Shown here piece after piece: positions 52,595 through 63,192 of a stretch of 64,000 nt of DNA. Origin of the DNA: Schizochytrium sp. TIO01 (Eukaryota > Sar > Bigyra > Thraustochytrida > Thraustochytriidae); contig SMSO01000034.1 of the NCBI GenBank assembly GCA_004764695.1, positions 761,501-825,500 of the forward strand. Direction: 5' to 3'. The notes below the pieces were generated by a model, which did not search any database, was not told the origin of the DNA, and saw only the letters and a program-made list of their open reading frames with translations. Both the position numbers and the translations under genes were made by a program. Each line of letters starts with the position of its first letter. Position 1 is the stretch's first letter.

Positions 52595-53437
52595 CGTCAC
52601 GAAGGACGAGCGCCCCGAGAAGCGTGAAACGCCAAGTAACTTCTGCTCACCGACAGGTAATAAGAGCGCTTTGGACTTCGTGCTTTGTTTTGCTTCATTT
52701 TGTAATGAGCAACGCTTTTTAATTTCATTTTTTCAATTTGTGTTCGCTTGATGTCACGATTGTCCTGGCAGATACGACCGCTTCTCGTTCTTGAAAGGAG
52801 GCTTCCGTCTCTCAAGCTTTGTTGGTAATAGACAAGAGTGTCACAAAGAGTTTGTGAGCAATTGCAAAGCAAAGTGATGCGATGCATATTTCAACTTTAA
52901 GTGTTGAGATCATAAATCAGGACTACGCACTGTTACTGATACCTGACGAAATTTTCTATCCAATAACTCTGAGTCAACCTGCATCTAATGAAAGTACCGC
53001 CTTTCCGCTGCCAATCCATACTTTTCTTTCAATATCGCCTGTCTTTGAAGGTCCAACAGCTGAGCAAATTTTACAAGATTGAAAGAAGTGGGTCGGTAGA
53101 AATAGAAGAGTATACTAACTAACGAAGTATTAATTAGACAACACTGTATCTTGAGCAGAGAGACAGATTGAGATAGAAGTAAACAAACTAAGGACCCTGA
53201 CCGGAGGACTTGCTCTTGGCTTAGTACGAAGAGAGCGTCAACAGTGAACAACCTAGCTGTTACGCGATTGCTAATCAACGTTCTTTAGAATAGCAAGTTG
53301 CAAGAGCGGCTTGTGGCGGCGGCTCAAGTGAGGGCGGTCATCGTTCGAAATCACAAACCTACCACTGTGACCTTAGGACAGGAGTTCATACAGCCCTATT
53401 CCAAGCAGACGACTGGCATATTTGCCTATCAATCACA
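52595..53437. other. 0.84-kb divergent promoter region
   Basis: Lies between the outward-transcribed ERGIC3 and VPS25 genes, so both promoters are expected here. No TATA box or coding frame is convincing. Confidence 0.6.
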
Positions 53438-53983
53438 ATGGAAAAGACAGCTGACGAGAAGGAGTTTTATGCAAAGTTTCCACCATTTTTTACACTTCAG
53501 GAGGCTGAAGCGGCTCGAGCGAAGCAAATCCAACTCTGGAGACGCCTCGTTCTTGAATGGTTTGCCGAAAACGGGGCCAAAGGAGGTGATCAGAGCGTGC
53601 TCTCCTTAGACAGCTTTGCTCTTTTCCGGAACGATGCATTAGACAGATCTTTAGATGAGCCAGGTCGCAAAGCAGTTGCACAAGATCTCATTGACAGTGG
53701 CCATGGTCAGTGGCAAGATTTTGGCAAGACCCTCTATGTGTTTGTTAAGACACCATCTGAGTGGGCATCTATTATTTATGATTTCGTCCAGCAGAACGGT
53801 CTTGGTGGTACCATCTATACTGTGTACGAGCTCCACAGTGGCGACCTCACTCGCAACACCCTCATTCAAGGCATCGAACCTGCTCTTTGCATTGAAGCAC
53901 TCAATGTTTTGGAAAACGGAGGAAAAGCTGAGGTATACCCAAGTGAAGAGAGTCTTGATGAGACAGGTGTAAAGTTTGTATGA
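53438..53983 (+). CDS. VPS25: ESCRT-II subunit VPS25
   Basis: 181 residues from the ATG at 53438 (MEKTADEKEFYAKFPPFFTL), close to the 176 of the human protein. VPS25 is the ESCRT-II arm that binds ESCRT-III (VPS20/CHMP6) on endosomes during sorting of ubiquitinated cargo into multivesicular bodies. The protein is two winged-helix domains. The first (residues about 5-100) opens with the invariant FPPFFTLQ that contacts VPS22/VPS36 and includes LFRNDALDRSL. The second (about 105-181) carries the family hallmark GTIYTVYELHSGD and ends NGGKAEVYPSEESLDETGVK, then FV. All conserved landmarks are present and there is no intron. Confidence 0.97.
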   Translation: MEKTADEKEFYAKFPPFFTLQEAEAARAKQIQLWRRLVLEWFAENGAKGGDQSVLSLDSFALFRNDALDRSLDEPGRKAVAQDLIDSGHGQWQDFGKTLYVFVKTPSEWASIIYDFVQQNGLGGTIYTVYELHSGDLTRNTLIQGIEPALCIEALNVLENGGKAEVYPSEESLDETGVKFV

Positions 53984-54689
53984 AGATAACATCAATTTCT
54001 CACTGTTTTGTACTTCAACTCAATCCTTTCCTTTCGACGCTTCGAGCAAAAGGTTTGCTGCTCGATCCGGCGTCCTTCTAGGTGGGTGGGTAAACAACTC
54101 TCAAAACGGGGGCGAGTTCATGCATATTTAGCAGTTTCAATTGCAGGACACCACAACTACAATGACTAATACTTAGTTCTGGTGGTCGGAGACTCGAGTC
54201 TGTTTGATATTGCTTTCGCGGCCTCATGCAGTTTCATGCGCAATTTCACTGGCGTCGTGGTTACTTATAGCATTCTGCGCATCCGAAGGAGCGTGGCATT
54301 TCGAGTAGCATAATGCAGATCTATATTTCATTGAGCTATATCTGAATTATTCTTTTTCCATACTCAAAAAAAATAAAATAAAAAACCAAAATAGAATATA
54401 CATAATTTTTAATATGGTTGTTGATATAGCTCAGTATGTTGAAGGGATTCTCGATTTGGTATTCACCCGATTAAGCCGTTTCGCTTACATACCACAGGCA
54501 CCATCTCGACGATAGAATCAAGGAATCGATAGTATAGATAAGCTCTGAAATCCGATGTTTGGTTAGAACAACAGGTAGTACTACAACCTTGCAATTAATT
54601 GAATTACACACTATTACAAAGAGAGAGGGCCATATAGAAGATATGACCATAGATTTTTGATGGGGATCATAGAATTGAAGAATGTATTT
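53984..54689. other. 0.7-kb convergent spacer
   Basis: 3' flanks of VPS25 and of the translin-TRAX gene. A TATAGCTCAGTA string near 54426 recalls a tRNA D-arm, but no cloverleaf can be drawn around it. Nothing else is seen. Confidence 0.6.
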
Positions 54690-56246
54690 TTACTCGTCCA
54701 TACGGCTATTATCAGCCCCAACGTCTGCATCGGATGTGCTAGACAAATCCATCGTCTTACGCTTGGAATACTTAAGCAGAGTCAATTCATAGAGGGTGTT
54801 GCGCATTTTGCGTTCATTATTCATAACTGCTTCCAGCTTCTTGACCATTTTAGGTCCAGAGATTTCTTGAAGAGTGATAGCATAATCCTTGATCACAAGC
54901 ATAGTTGACAAGACTTGCTTTACAGCCTCCTCGTCGCGAGCAGTGGCCTTAGTCACACCAAAGCGACCAAGTTCACCAGTGAAGTCGACAACTCCGCCGA
55001 GATAGTCCTTTTCAGTGATGAAGACGTCCTTTCGCATATCCTCAAGAGAGAGTAAGGCACCGTCACGCAGAAGCCAGTCCTCAAACATGCGACCCTCAGC
55101 ATACTCCTCAAGTGCATTACCAAAGCTTCCAGCATGGAGCTCATCATGAGGGATCTTTGTAGTCTCGGAGACTTCCTTAAAAGTGTTTTCACAAGATTTA
55201 AAGAGTTCTCGGGCCTCTTTAAAATTCTTACGGTGGAGAGCGAAAATCGCCTTCTTACTTTCCTTCTGTGGATTACGGGACGCGGTGATAACCTTCTCAC
55301 GCTCCTCGGTGTGCTCGTCAATCTCCTTTACCATTGCCTCGAACTCTTCGAGATCTACAAAAACAGTCGGTTGCAGGTTGTGGTGCTCGCGAATCGCCGC
55401 AATCTCTTCCTCTGAGAAAAGAAGGCTCAGCTCGTACAGGATATCTTCAACCTTGCGCACACGGTACTTGAGCGTATCAAAGCGCCGGCGAAGGGGTCCA
55501 TTTCGCAAGTTGAACTGGAGAAAACCTGCGTTCATGGCCTGGATCATGTGGTTGCACACTGACACGGAGGCCATGTCGCGCTCCATCGCACGGCCCGTTG
55601 CATAGGTTGTGAGCTCGTCTGCGAACCTCAGTGTGCCCATAAGGTACTCTGAGCTCGTAAGTTCCGGGAATGCGCGGCGCTCCACAAGTCTTCCAGTGGT
55701 CAGAAACTTTGAAAGGCACTCCATCGCAACATATGCCGAAAGACAAGAGTTCACGTGGCCTTGGTTCCGAACTGCCGGAGAGCAGACCTCAAGGAGTTCC
55801 TGGAGCATTGTCTTATATGCTTCACGGTCGTCTTCATCCTCACCGTTGTGGATCTTACGTAGACCAGACTCCAGCTTAGCCCTCAAATTGCGGCATGGCG
55901 TCTGCGCCCTCTCACGCGCCTCGCCCTCCAGCGAAAGTGCCTTCTGCACGCTCGCCATGCTCTCCTCAAAGCGCCGCAAGTTGTCCTCGTTCGCAGCTGA
56001 CGCGAGCAACATTGGAGAAGGTTTCGCAGGAAGTGGAGGAGACATCATACTGGACTGGGGGAGTGTAGTCTGCTCAGAAGAGTCCTCAATCTTTGCGCGT
56101 TTTGGCTGAGGAGAGGACGGAGAAGAGCTCATGGTGCGGATTGAGGATGAGGTGTGGAAACGAAACGTCGAAGGGAGAGGAAAGCGAGACTGACTGACAG
56201 AGAGGCGAGCGGAGAATGAAAAGAGAGACCTTGTACCGCAGATCAT
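54690..56246 (-). CDS. Translin-TRAX fusion protein (both C3PO subunits in one polypeptide)
   Basis: 518 residues from the first ATG (56246), or 480 from the better-placed ATG at 56132 (CACCATGAG, then MSSSPSSPQPKRAKIED). Residues about 89-285 are a translin domain: YLMGTLRFADELTTYATGRA, FLQFNLRNGPLRRRFDTLKY, and VRKVEDILYELSL. Residues about 300-500 are a TRAX (TSNAX) domain: EKVITASRNPQKESKKAIFALH, LEEYAEGRMFEDW, DYLGGVVDFTGELGRFG. The TRAX acidic active-site residues are kept: the ExxE pair (Glu381, Glu384) and the DFTGE pair (Asp421, Glu425), corresponding to human Glu126/Glu129 and Asp193/Glu197. In other eukaryotes translin and TRAX are separate genes whose products co-assemble into C3PO, an endoribonuclease that removes the siRNA passenger strand and processes tRNA. 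The frame is continuous, without stops or a change in codon use. Confidence 0.93.
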   Translation of the reverse strand: MICGTRSLFSFSARLSVSQSRFPLPSTFRFHTSSSIRTMSSSPSSPQPKRAKIEDSSEQTTLPQSSMMSPPLPAKPSPMLLASAANEDNLRRFEESMASVQKALSLEGEARERAQTPCRNLRAKLESGLRKIHNGEDEDDREAYKTMLQELLEVCSPAVRNQGHVNSCLSAYVAMECLSKFLTTGRLVERRAFPELTSSEYLMGTLRFADELTTYATGRAMERDMASVSVCNHMIQAMNAGFLQFNLRNGPLRRRFDTLKYRVRKVEDILYELSLLFSEEEIAAIREHHNLQPTVFVDLEEFEAMVKEIDEHTEEREKVITASRNPQKESKKAIFALHRKNFKEARELFKSCENTFKEVSETTKIPHDELHAGSFGNALEEYAEGRMFEDWLLRDGALLSLEDMRKDVFITEKDYLGGVVDFTGELGRFGVTKATARDEEAVKQVLSTMLVIKDYAITLQEISGPKMVKKLEAVMNNERKMRNTLYELTLLKYSKRKTMDLSSTSDADVGADNSRMDE

Positions 56247-58388
56247 CAACCAAGCGATGAAATTATCTCAAAAGTCAAGTTATAAGAGCACAGAATCCCT
56301 CTGAGATTAGGCAACAGAATTGGATTGCCATTCGTTCACTCAATCAATGGCCACCAAAAAGTAACAACTATCTTCTCTCACAAATAGTTACTTGAGTAGC
56401 TCGAATAGCTCCTACTAGAATCAAATTAGGGACTACACTAGAAAGTGCCATAGTACCTTAATTTAAAGTGGCATACCGTGGCAACCGTATGAATTACTTC
56501 ACAGCTCAATATCAAGTCTTCGGGTATCCTGCGGAAAATCATGTTGAAAACAGTAACTTTCGTGAAAAAACTAATCCTTGGGACTCCTAATAAGAAAGGC
56601 TCAAAAAAACACATCTCACGAACTGCACAACGCAAATACATGAAATTGAGTTGTGCTCAGTACTTAATATGTCTAATTACTATTAAATGCTATTTTCACT
56701 TAGATTTGTGAGAAATTAGAGACTTCCTTTAAAGAAAAGCGATCTTCTGAAGGGATATCCTTACATGTTGTAACAGAGGCCCTCATTGCGCACACATAAG
56801 ATCAAATGAAAGGCAGGAACCCCATATTCATTGTCGTACACAGGTTAGACGAGTGTATTTGTTTTTCTGATCATCTTTGTTTATTTATTGTCCGCCCTTA
56901 GGAGGGTGTTCCAGTTTCTTTGTTTTTCTGTTTTTTTTTTTTTTTGTTTTTTTAAGTTTTGTATTTCTCTTTATGACTTATGATCTGGGACAGGCGGAGG
57001 GCTCTGCGATTCCTCTTGTTAGAGAATGACTTACCACATTCTAGCAGCTACGAAACTTCGTAATCTAATAAAGTCAGTAAATGTTGCTGTTTTTAGTCCA
57101 CCGCAGGGACACTCCACGGGAAAGAGCTTTTTTCTTTTTCAGGCAGAATTGATGAAAGAAAACCATGGCCAGGTCTGCACTTTACATCTGTTCTTATATA
57201 CACCGACTGAAAAGTTCTTACGAGCTCCGATCGCCACGTGAAAAGAAGTCAGAGGCACGAGCATCAAGTTAGGCAAATACTTATCTGACAATTTTGCATA
57301 ACTTTCAAGTTTAGCAACCTCATCAAAACTGAACGTACTTAAACGCCCAAAAACGTGCAATGAAAAGTGTAACAAAGAAATCTTGCACCAGATGTTCAGC
57401 TTCTTCAGTCACTTCCGAATAATTTATGGAATGAGAGAAACGCAAAAGTAACCACTTCCTCAAGTCAGTTCCCAACGTTGTCTTCTGGTTTAAACTCAGG
57501 TATGCCAGTGTATCTGAGAGTAGGTCCTCGGAAAAAAGGCTAGGGTTTTCTTTTCTGTCGGGGTGAGTAATATATGCACGTGAATTCAGGTCTTTGAAAT
57601 CAGAAAAGTCCCACGTGCACGATAAAATTGCGTCTGTTTACTTACTATCTAGCATGGTTCTGACAAGGTAAGGAACAATTTAAGCAGAATACACGAATGC
57701 GAATATTTGACAAAAGATGCGAAGCAAGGTATTGACACTATTATTCCAACAGAACTACTTATCTAACCTTTGCAAGAAACACTGAGAAATATATCCTACA
57801 AGATATGGTATAGAAAGGTTAGACTCATTTTTGTACGCCGTGTCTTTGCGGGTCTTGAAGGCCAGGTACCTTTTTCGTATTAAATTATGCAGCGACTTGA
57901 GTTGTTGCGAGATAATTTAGATATTAAAAGTTCAAGGGTTGGTAAGTGGGAATAAAAATTGGTCCATACTTCATCCAGCCTTTGGCCCATTAAGGAAAAA
58001 CAGAATAGCAATATTTAATAGTTCTATCATATCATAATAGGTAGAATAATTTGTCTCGAAATTATTGCACACGGGACATTTTCATCTTTAGCAAGGAGCT
58101 AAACTTCCTGGGTGCCGAGTTGGATTATCGTGGTGCAAGGAGCGGTCAATGATTAACTGGCTAGAGTGGTTAAAAATTAAAGGGAAAGAACAAAAAAAGA
58201 AGAGAAAATAGATGAGGAATTACTAAAGGACCGAAATAATTTTTTCTTCACAAGACATGTCTAAGACCATAAACCAATTCCCCCCCCCCAAGCAGCAAAT
58301 TGCACTGCTGGGTGCGCCAGCAAAACCGCAGTCCCTGTGAGTGCGAGGCTGAAGGAAAGGCCTCGCATCGACGCAGACCAAAGGCAAA
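56247..58388. other. 2.1-kb divergent spacer
   Basis: Between the outward-transcribed translin-TRAX and ArfGAP genes. Contains a T-rich run at about 56930-56955 and a C8 run at about 58283. No supported gene. Confidence 0.6.
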
Positions 58389-61300
58389 ATGATGTCAGCG
58401 ACTGGCAAAGTTTACACGTCCAGCACGAGCGATGAGAAGGACGTCCTGATCAATGCGCTACGGCGACAGGTGGAGAATTTAAAGGCTCAGGTCGCCACAG
58501 TTCAGGCCAAAGATAAGAAAATAGAAGAGCTTGAGTCGTTGCTCAAAGTATGTTCGAAAGCAATGGACTGGGGCTCACCAACGAGCAGTCTAGCGAGTAA
58601 GCTTGCGCCACACGAGACGGAGAGATCGCCAGACCAAACGCAGGCCAACAATGATGGCAAGTCTTACGCAAGACCCATAAAAAATAACAATGAAGCATCC
58701 TGCGACAAGGATGAGCTGCCTATGTCCGGAGAAACAGCAGAATCCAAAGAAGATCAACATGATCGCCACCCTAGTTCTAGCCACGAAAATACTAAAGATC
58801 CCAAATCAACGAGTTCCTCCAAAGAGAAGCTCGTGGAACAGAACTTTGACATCGGCATTCTCCGTTTCGAAGAGGACTCTCCAAAGTTTCGGGCAGAAAT
58901 TGCAAAATGTATGGAAAATACAATTATTCTGGAGCATAACATTGAACAATTGATTGATGCCTCGCGAAAATGGAGAAAACGAGTAAGAGACCTTCAAGAA
59001 GCAGAGTGTGTTTTTGCGAAGGCTTTGGCCAACTGCAAGATGGAAACATCATCCGAGGGTGAAGACTTCTTTGGTATTTCAACCGGAATATTTGGTGAGA
59101 TTCTCCTGGGAATGGCAGAAGCTCGGGAGACCGCAGTTAAGATCCTAGAGGCGGCTTTTACTGAGGGCATAGAGAGCTTTGCGCAGCAAGAGCTGGAGCC
59201 TGTACGAGACCGACACAAGGCTGTCACAAAAGCTCTTGGTGACTATCAGTCAGCCTTGACTTCCTTTCTCAATGTTAAGTATCCTCCAAAGCACAAGAAC
59301 GCTCAACAGCAGAACCAGTTCAACATTAATCTTGCCATGCGAGAAAGCGATGCTATTGTCGCATTTGAGCAGTACGAGCTCGCTCGTCTAGACTTAGTAA
59401 GTCAGATTAACCGAGTACGAATTAAGAAGCAGAATGAGCTCGCGCAGAGCGTTGTGCAGGGTCTCTTTGCAATTCAAACAAGCATACATCAGGATTACGA
59501 ACGAATAGTCCGCTACTTACCAGACTTACGTCGGCAGCAAAACATATTTCCTTCTACAAGCACCTATCTGCAACAATGTGAATCAGCCTTTGTGCAAATT
59601 CGGTTTGAGCTCAATCGTAAACTTTGTAGGTCAATCCGACTATACTCTAAAGCTGCAGATGCTACTCAGGATATTGACTTGGATGGTCGACCAGACATTC
59701 GCCACGAATTTGCTCGACATGCGTTACAAGGCCAGCCAAAACTTGCACAATTACGTAGTGCATCATCCTCAAGTATGCATGTGCGTTCGCAATCCGCATC
59801 CCCAAACTCTGCGGATGCTCTACGCAGAACCGTACTTCGAACGCATAGAACTCATGACAAGGGAAAGCCACAAGATAACGCCTTACCACATCAGCGGTCG
59901 TTATCAGATGAAGGTAGGAAGCTGCGTGCACTTGATAGCTTTATTCTCTTACGAGATTCGCCGGCCATGACCGAAATTTTGCATACGCCAGACATGCTGA
60001 TTTGCTTTATCAAATTTCTCATAAAAGAGGGCAAGGCAGCAGAGATTTCGTTCTGGTTAGACGCGGAGCGGTACCGCACTCTCGAAGACAAATTTTTGAG
60101 ACATGGACGGGCTAAAGCAATCATGGAGAAGTATATTGATGGAGATATCGACTTACACCTGACTTTCAATCGAATTGCACAGCTTCGCACCCTCTTAGAC
60201 AGTGCGAAAGAACGCCCAACGAGTGTGACCCGTTCATTTTTTGATCTTGCACAACGCGAGGTATTAGACAATATCAAGGCCGATGCTTATACACAATTTC
60301 TTCGATCGGATCAATGGTTAACACTCGCCTATCCTGAGTCAAGTCAACAGACTACCTTACTTGAGTTGAAGGGGAAAGCCTCTGGGTCCTCAGCACCGAC
60401 CAATCTCTCCCATGAAGGCACAATTTTGACATCAGTCTACGATCCCACAAAATTGGAGCAGCTTATTCCAGCATATGTTGCAGATTCACTTCATTTGATC
60501 GATTTTGATACATCAAGCGCTCGGCAGCAAGCTGTTACTGTGCGTTGCCTTCTCGATAACAAATCCCGTGTGATTGTGAATGGACCGTACGATGCAAATA
60601 TCTCGGACGCATTTAACATCGAGTATCAGCCCAGCGTGGCGTTAGGACGGTTGGAGGACGATCTGCATAATGTGTATCGTGCAAGTACCAAGACTCTTAT
60701 TGAGAGGGGCCTATGGAGCACTGATAATGCTGCGCATGCATCTCCGCCTTCATTGCCAAGAGTTGCTGCTATGCGAAGGCATTCGGCTGAGAACAGTACG
60801 CATAAGACCCCCACCCGGCCGCCGCTTGTATCAACTTCCAGTACTTCAAAGCGGAATTTGAATTCTTCAAACCATTCTGCTTCTTCAAAATCCGAAGTTC
60901 GTGCTAGGCCTTTGAGCCGTCAGCTTAGTACCTCGAGCATTCCTCCGTTAGCACACTTGTCCTCAATGCGTAGCAAGCCGTCCCATTCTCGCAAAGCCTC
61001 CTCTTCATTTTTTAAGGATCGCATCAAAACATGGGCGGCAAAGACGTTTAAGCACGACAATGGCGGCTCTACTGGCAATAGCAGCAGCCACCAGCGTCTT
61101 CCAGTCTATATCCACGAGCAAGTAGCATTGGAAGCTGCACAAGTCGGCAAACACCTAGGTGACGATGAACGCGAAGATAATGTATCTGCTGCTATATCTG
61201 ATGGTGAAGATAGCGACTTGGAAGGGTCTCTCCACAGGGCATCAAAACGACATCAAACGCATGCGAATGAAGAAGATGACGGCGAAGATTATAGGACCGG

Positions 61301-62780
61301 TTTCACTCGTGAGGAAGACGAACATGAAGATGAAGACGACGACGACGATGACGATGATGACGACGATGTTAATGATGAAGATGACGATGACGATGACGGT
61401 TGTGCTATTCAGGGTGAGGACGATGTTAAAGATGACGAATTCGCAGGCGGTTCAGGTCGACCAAGGGGATACAGCGAGTCTGAAAGATCATCGTCTAGTT
61501 CTACACGTAAATCTCGTACTGGCAGATACTCCTTGGATCACACATTGTTGCCCCTTGATCTCCCCTCTCTCCGTGAAAACGGTGATGGGCAAGAGAAGCA
61601 AGATCAATTTGCGACTCGTCGTAAAGTTGTAGCTGCGCATATATCTAGAACATCGCCTGTAGTCAAAGCTGGTTACTTACGAAAACGGTCTTCGAAAATG
61701 CGCAAAACATGGAAACGGCGCTGGTTTGTTTTGCAAGGTGGGCAGCTCTTTTACCTGCGGGACCACAATGGCACTGAGGAGCAAGTTTTCATTTGTGAAT
61801 GCATGTTTGCTATGGTTCGGGAGGCTGATTCTTCTGCTTCCAGTGACCTTCCATTTTGCTTTGAAATTCTGTCACCTAATCGAAGGACATATATCATGCA
61901 GGCCGAAAATGAGATGGCGATGCGATCATGGATGGATACGATTCGCACCTCTACAGAGCGTTTAATTACCGATTTTGGTGGCCAGTCACAATCAAGTAGC
62001 CATCCAAACTTGTCTTGCGCAACCTCAAAGAATTGTGGATCCACAACACCAGGTCAGCTGAGTGCAGATCCGGACCTCTTAAAAGCCCAGAGAAAGAACC
62101 CATCCTGTGCTGATTGCGGATCGCCCCAGCCAGACTGGGCATCCATTAATCTTGGTATTCTCTTGTGCATTGAGTGCTCAGGCATTCATCGTTCCCTTGG
62201 CGTTCATGTTTCTAAAGTTCGCTCTTTGACGCTGGATAGCTGGTCTGAAGGATCAAAGGCCGTGATAAATGCTATTGGCAATGACGCAGCGAATGCTCTA
62301 TGGGAGAGCGATCTTCAGACCCAACATCAATGGGAAAAACCTACTCCTCAAGCATCTCGAAAGGACAAAGAGGACTTTATTCGTGCTAAATATGCTTGGA
62401 AACTTTTCATGAAGCCTGATCTGCAAAAATCGGTTGTATCTATGGATGATTTTAGAGAGGTATGTGCTCACGGAGATTCATTGAACTTGCTTAACTTTAT
62501 CATTTGCCATCCTCCTGAAAAGCTTTCCTCGTCTGCAAATGGAAATTCTGCAAAATTGTCCCAAGCGTTGCACATAGTTGTTGCTCGCGGTGACTTGGCT
62601 TCGTGTGAGATTTTGCTACAGAATGGTTTGCGACAGATGCTTAATATGCGTGACTCCCAAGGTCGATCACCAGCTGATATTGCTACTGCCCATAAGCATC
62701 TGCATTTGCTGCCAATGTTTTCTGCAAGAATCATCGGAGGCGGTCCAGCACCTCCAACTGCTCCTACTGGAGCGGCTTGA
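58389..62780 (+). CDS. BAR-RGS-PH-ArfGAP-ankyrin multidomain protein
   Basis: 1463 residues from the ATG pair at 58389. A short N-terminal coiled coil and a disordered linker lead to a BAR-like helical region (about 157-420: FRAEIAKCMENTIILEHNIE, then DYQSALTSFLNVKY). Next comes an RGS domain (about 525-640: MLICFIKFLIKEGKAAEISF then WLDAERYR, ending YTQFLRSDQWL). A region of unknown fold follows (about 685-790), then a basic Ser-rich stretch and an almost pure Asp/Glu run (about 975-1005). A PH domain is at about 1090-1192 (AGYLRKRSSKMRKTWKRRWF). The ArfGAP zinc finger is at about 1232-1370, with CADC-x16-CIEC and the catalytic-arginine motif GIHRSLGVHVSKVRSLTLD. A short ankyrin pair is at about 1390-1437. 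The BAR-PH-ArfGAP-ANK order is that of animal ACAPs, which switch off Arf6 on curved membranes. The inserted RGS domain would also let it act on, or bind, G-alpha subunits. Confidence 0.92.
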   Translation: MMSATGKVYTSSTSDEKDVLINALRRQVENLKAQVATVQAKDKKIEELESLLKVCSKAMDWGSPTSSLASKLAPHETERSPDQTQANNDGKSYARPIKNNNEASCDKDELPMSGETAESKEDQHDRHPSSSHENTKDPKSTSSSKEKLVEQNFDIGILRFEEDSPKFRAEIAKCMENTIILEHNIEQLIDASRKWRKRVRDLQEAECVFAKALANCKMETSSEGEDFFGISTGIFGEILLGMAEARETAVKILEAAFTEGIESFAQQELEPVRDRHKAVTKALGDYQSALTSFLNVKYPPKHKNAQQQNQFNINLAMRESDAIVAFEQYELARLDLVSQINRVRIKKQNELAQSVVQGLFAIQTSIHQDYERIVRYLPDLRRQQNIFPSTSTYLQQCESAFVQIRFELNRKLCRSIRLYSKAADATQDIDLDGRPDIRHEFARHALQGQPKLAQLRSASSSSMHVRSQSASPNSADALRRTVLRTHRTHDKGKPQDNALPHQRSLSDEGRKLRALDSFILLRDSPAMTEILHTPDMLICFIKFLIKEGKAAEISFWLDAERYRTLEDKFLRHGRAKAIMEKYIDGDIDLHLTFNRIAQLRTLLDSAKERPTSVTRSFFDLAQREVLDNIKADAYTQFLRSDQWLTLAYPESSQQTTLLELKGKASGSSAPTNLSHEGTILTSVYDPTKLEQLIPAYVADSLHLIDFDTSSARQQAVTVRCLLDNKSRVIVNGPYDANISDAFNIEYQPSVALGRLEDDLHNVYRASTKTLIERGLWSTDNAAHASPPSLPRVAAMRRHSAENSTHKTPTRPPLVSTSSTSKRNLNSSNHSASSKSEVRARPLSRQLSTSSIPPLAHLSSMRSKPSHSRKASSSFFKDRIKTWAAKTFKHDNGGSTGNSSSHQRLPVYIHEQVALEAAQVGKHLGDDEREDNVSAAISDGEDSDLEGSLHRASKRHQTHANEEDDGEDYRTGFTREEDEHEDEDDDDDDDDDDDVNDEDDDDDDGCAIQGEDDVKDDEFAGGSGRPRGYSESERSSSSSTRKSRTGRYSLDHTLLPLDLPSLRENGDGQEKQDQFATRRKVVAAHISRTSPVVKAGYLRKRSSKMRKTWKRRWFVLQGGQLFYLRDHNGTEEQVFICECMFAMVREADSSASSDLPFCFEILSPNRRTYIMQAENEMAMRSWMDTIRTSTERLITDFGGQSQSSSHPNLSCATSKNCGSTTPGQLSADPDLLKAQRKNPSCADCGSPQPDWASINLGILLCIECSGIHRSLGVHVSKVRSLTLDSWSEGSKAVINAIGNDAANALWESDLQTQHQWEKPTPQASRKDKEDFIRAKYAWKLFMKPDLQKSVVSMDDFREVCAHGDSLNLLNFIICHPPEKLSSSANGNSAKLSQALHIVVARGDLASCEILLQNGLRQMLNMRDSQGRSPADIATAHKHLHLLPMFSARIIGGGPAPPTAPTGAA

Positions 62781-63192
62781 GTGCCCCGGTAATATAAAAA
62801 TTTGAAGAACCAAAAAATCTAAAGATGTTCTGAAGGACGCTGAAAACAGTGTCACCAGACTATATACGAAGTTTGCGAAGCGAATACTGGTCTCCTGAGT
62901 ACCTCTGGGGGTGTTACTGTTTTGTTCCATATGACTTACTCGCATGCATATTGTATTTTTGTATAATAGTCCGTCTTGACCTTTAGAAAAAATAAATAAA
63001 TATATATATAAAGAATGCTATCATCATCAAAATCTTAGTTTTTTACTTTTAGTTGCTTCTTCATCATATTAGCCAGTATAGTGCTAAGCCTTGGTAGGTA
63101 GTAGTACCTACCTAAGTGAGAGATACCTTCACTTTGTTCGAGGAAGAACTTCACGTTTGCAAACCCGATTCCATGTCTATAAGATTGCTGCC
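62781..63192. promoter_or_regulatory. 412-bp spacer holding the MINPP-like gene promoter
   Basis: Lies between two same-strand genes. Contains an A/T run (TAAATAAATATATATATAAA at about 62993) and, at 63093-63112, the palindrome GGTAGGTA-GTAG-TACCTACC. Promoter assignment is by position only. Confidence 0.4.

Noticed and set aside
54420..54500. tRNA-like string TATAGCTCAGTA
   Set aside because: No acceptor, anticodon or T-arm can be paired around it.
61159..61632. Met/Thr-rich frame inside the ArfGAP gene
   Set aside because: Frame-shifted shadow of the Asp-rich stretch.
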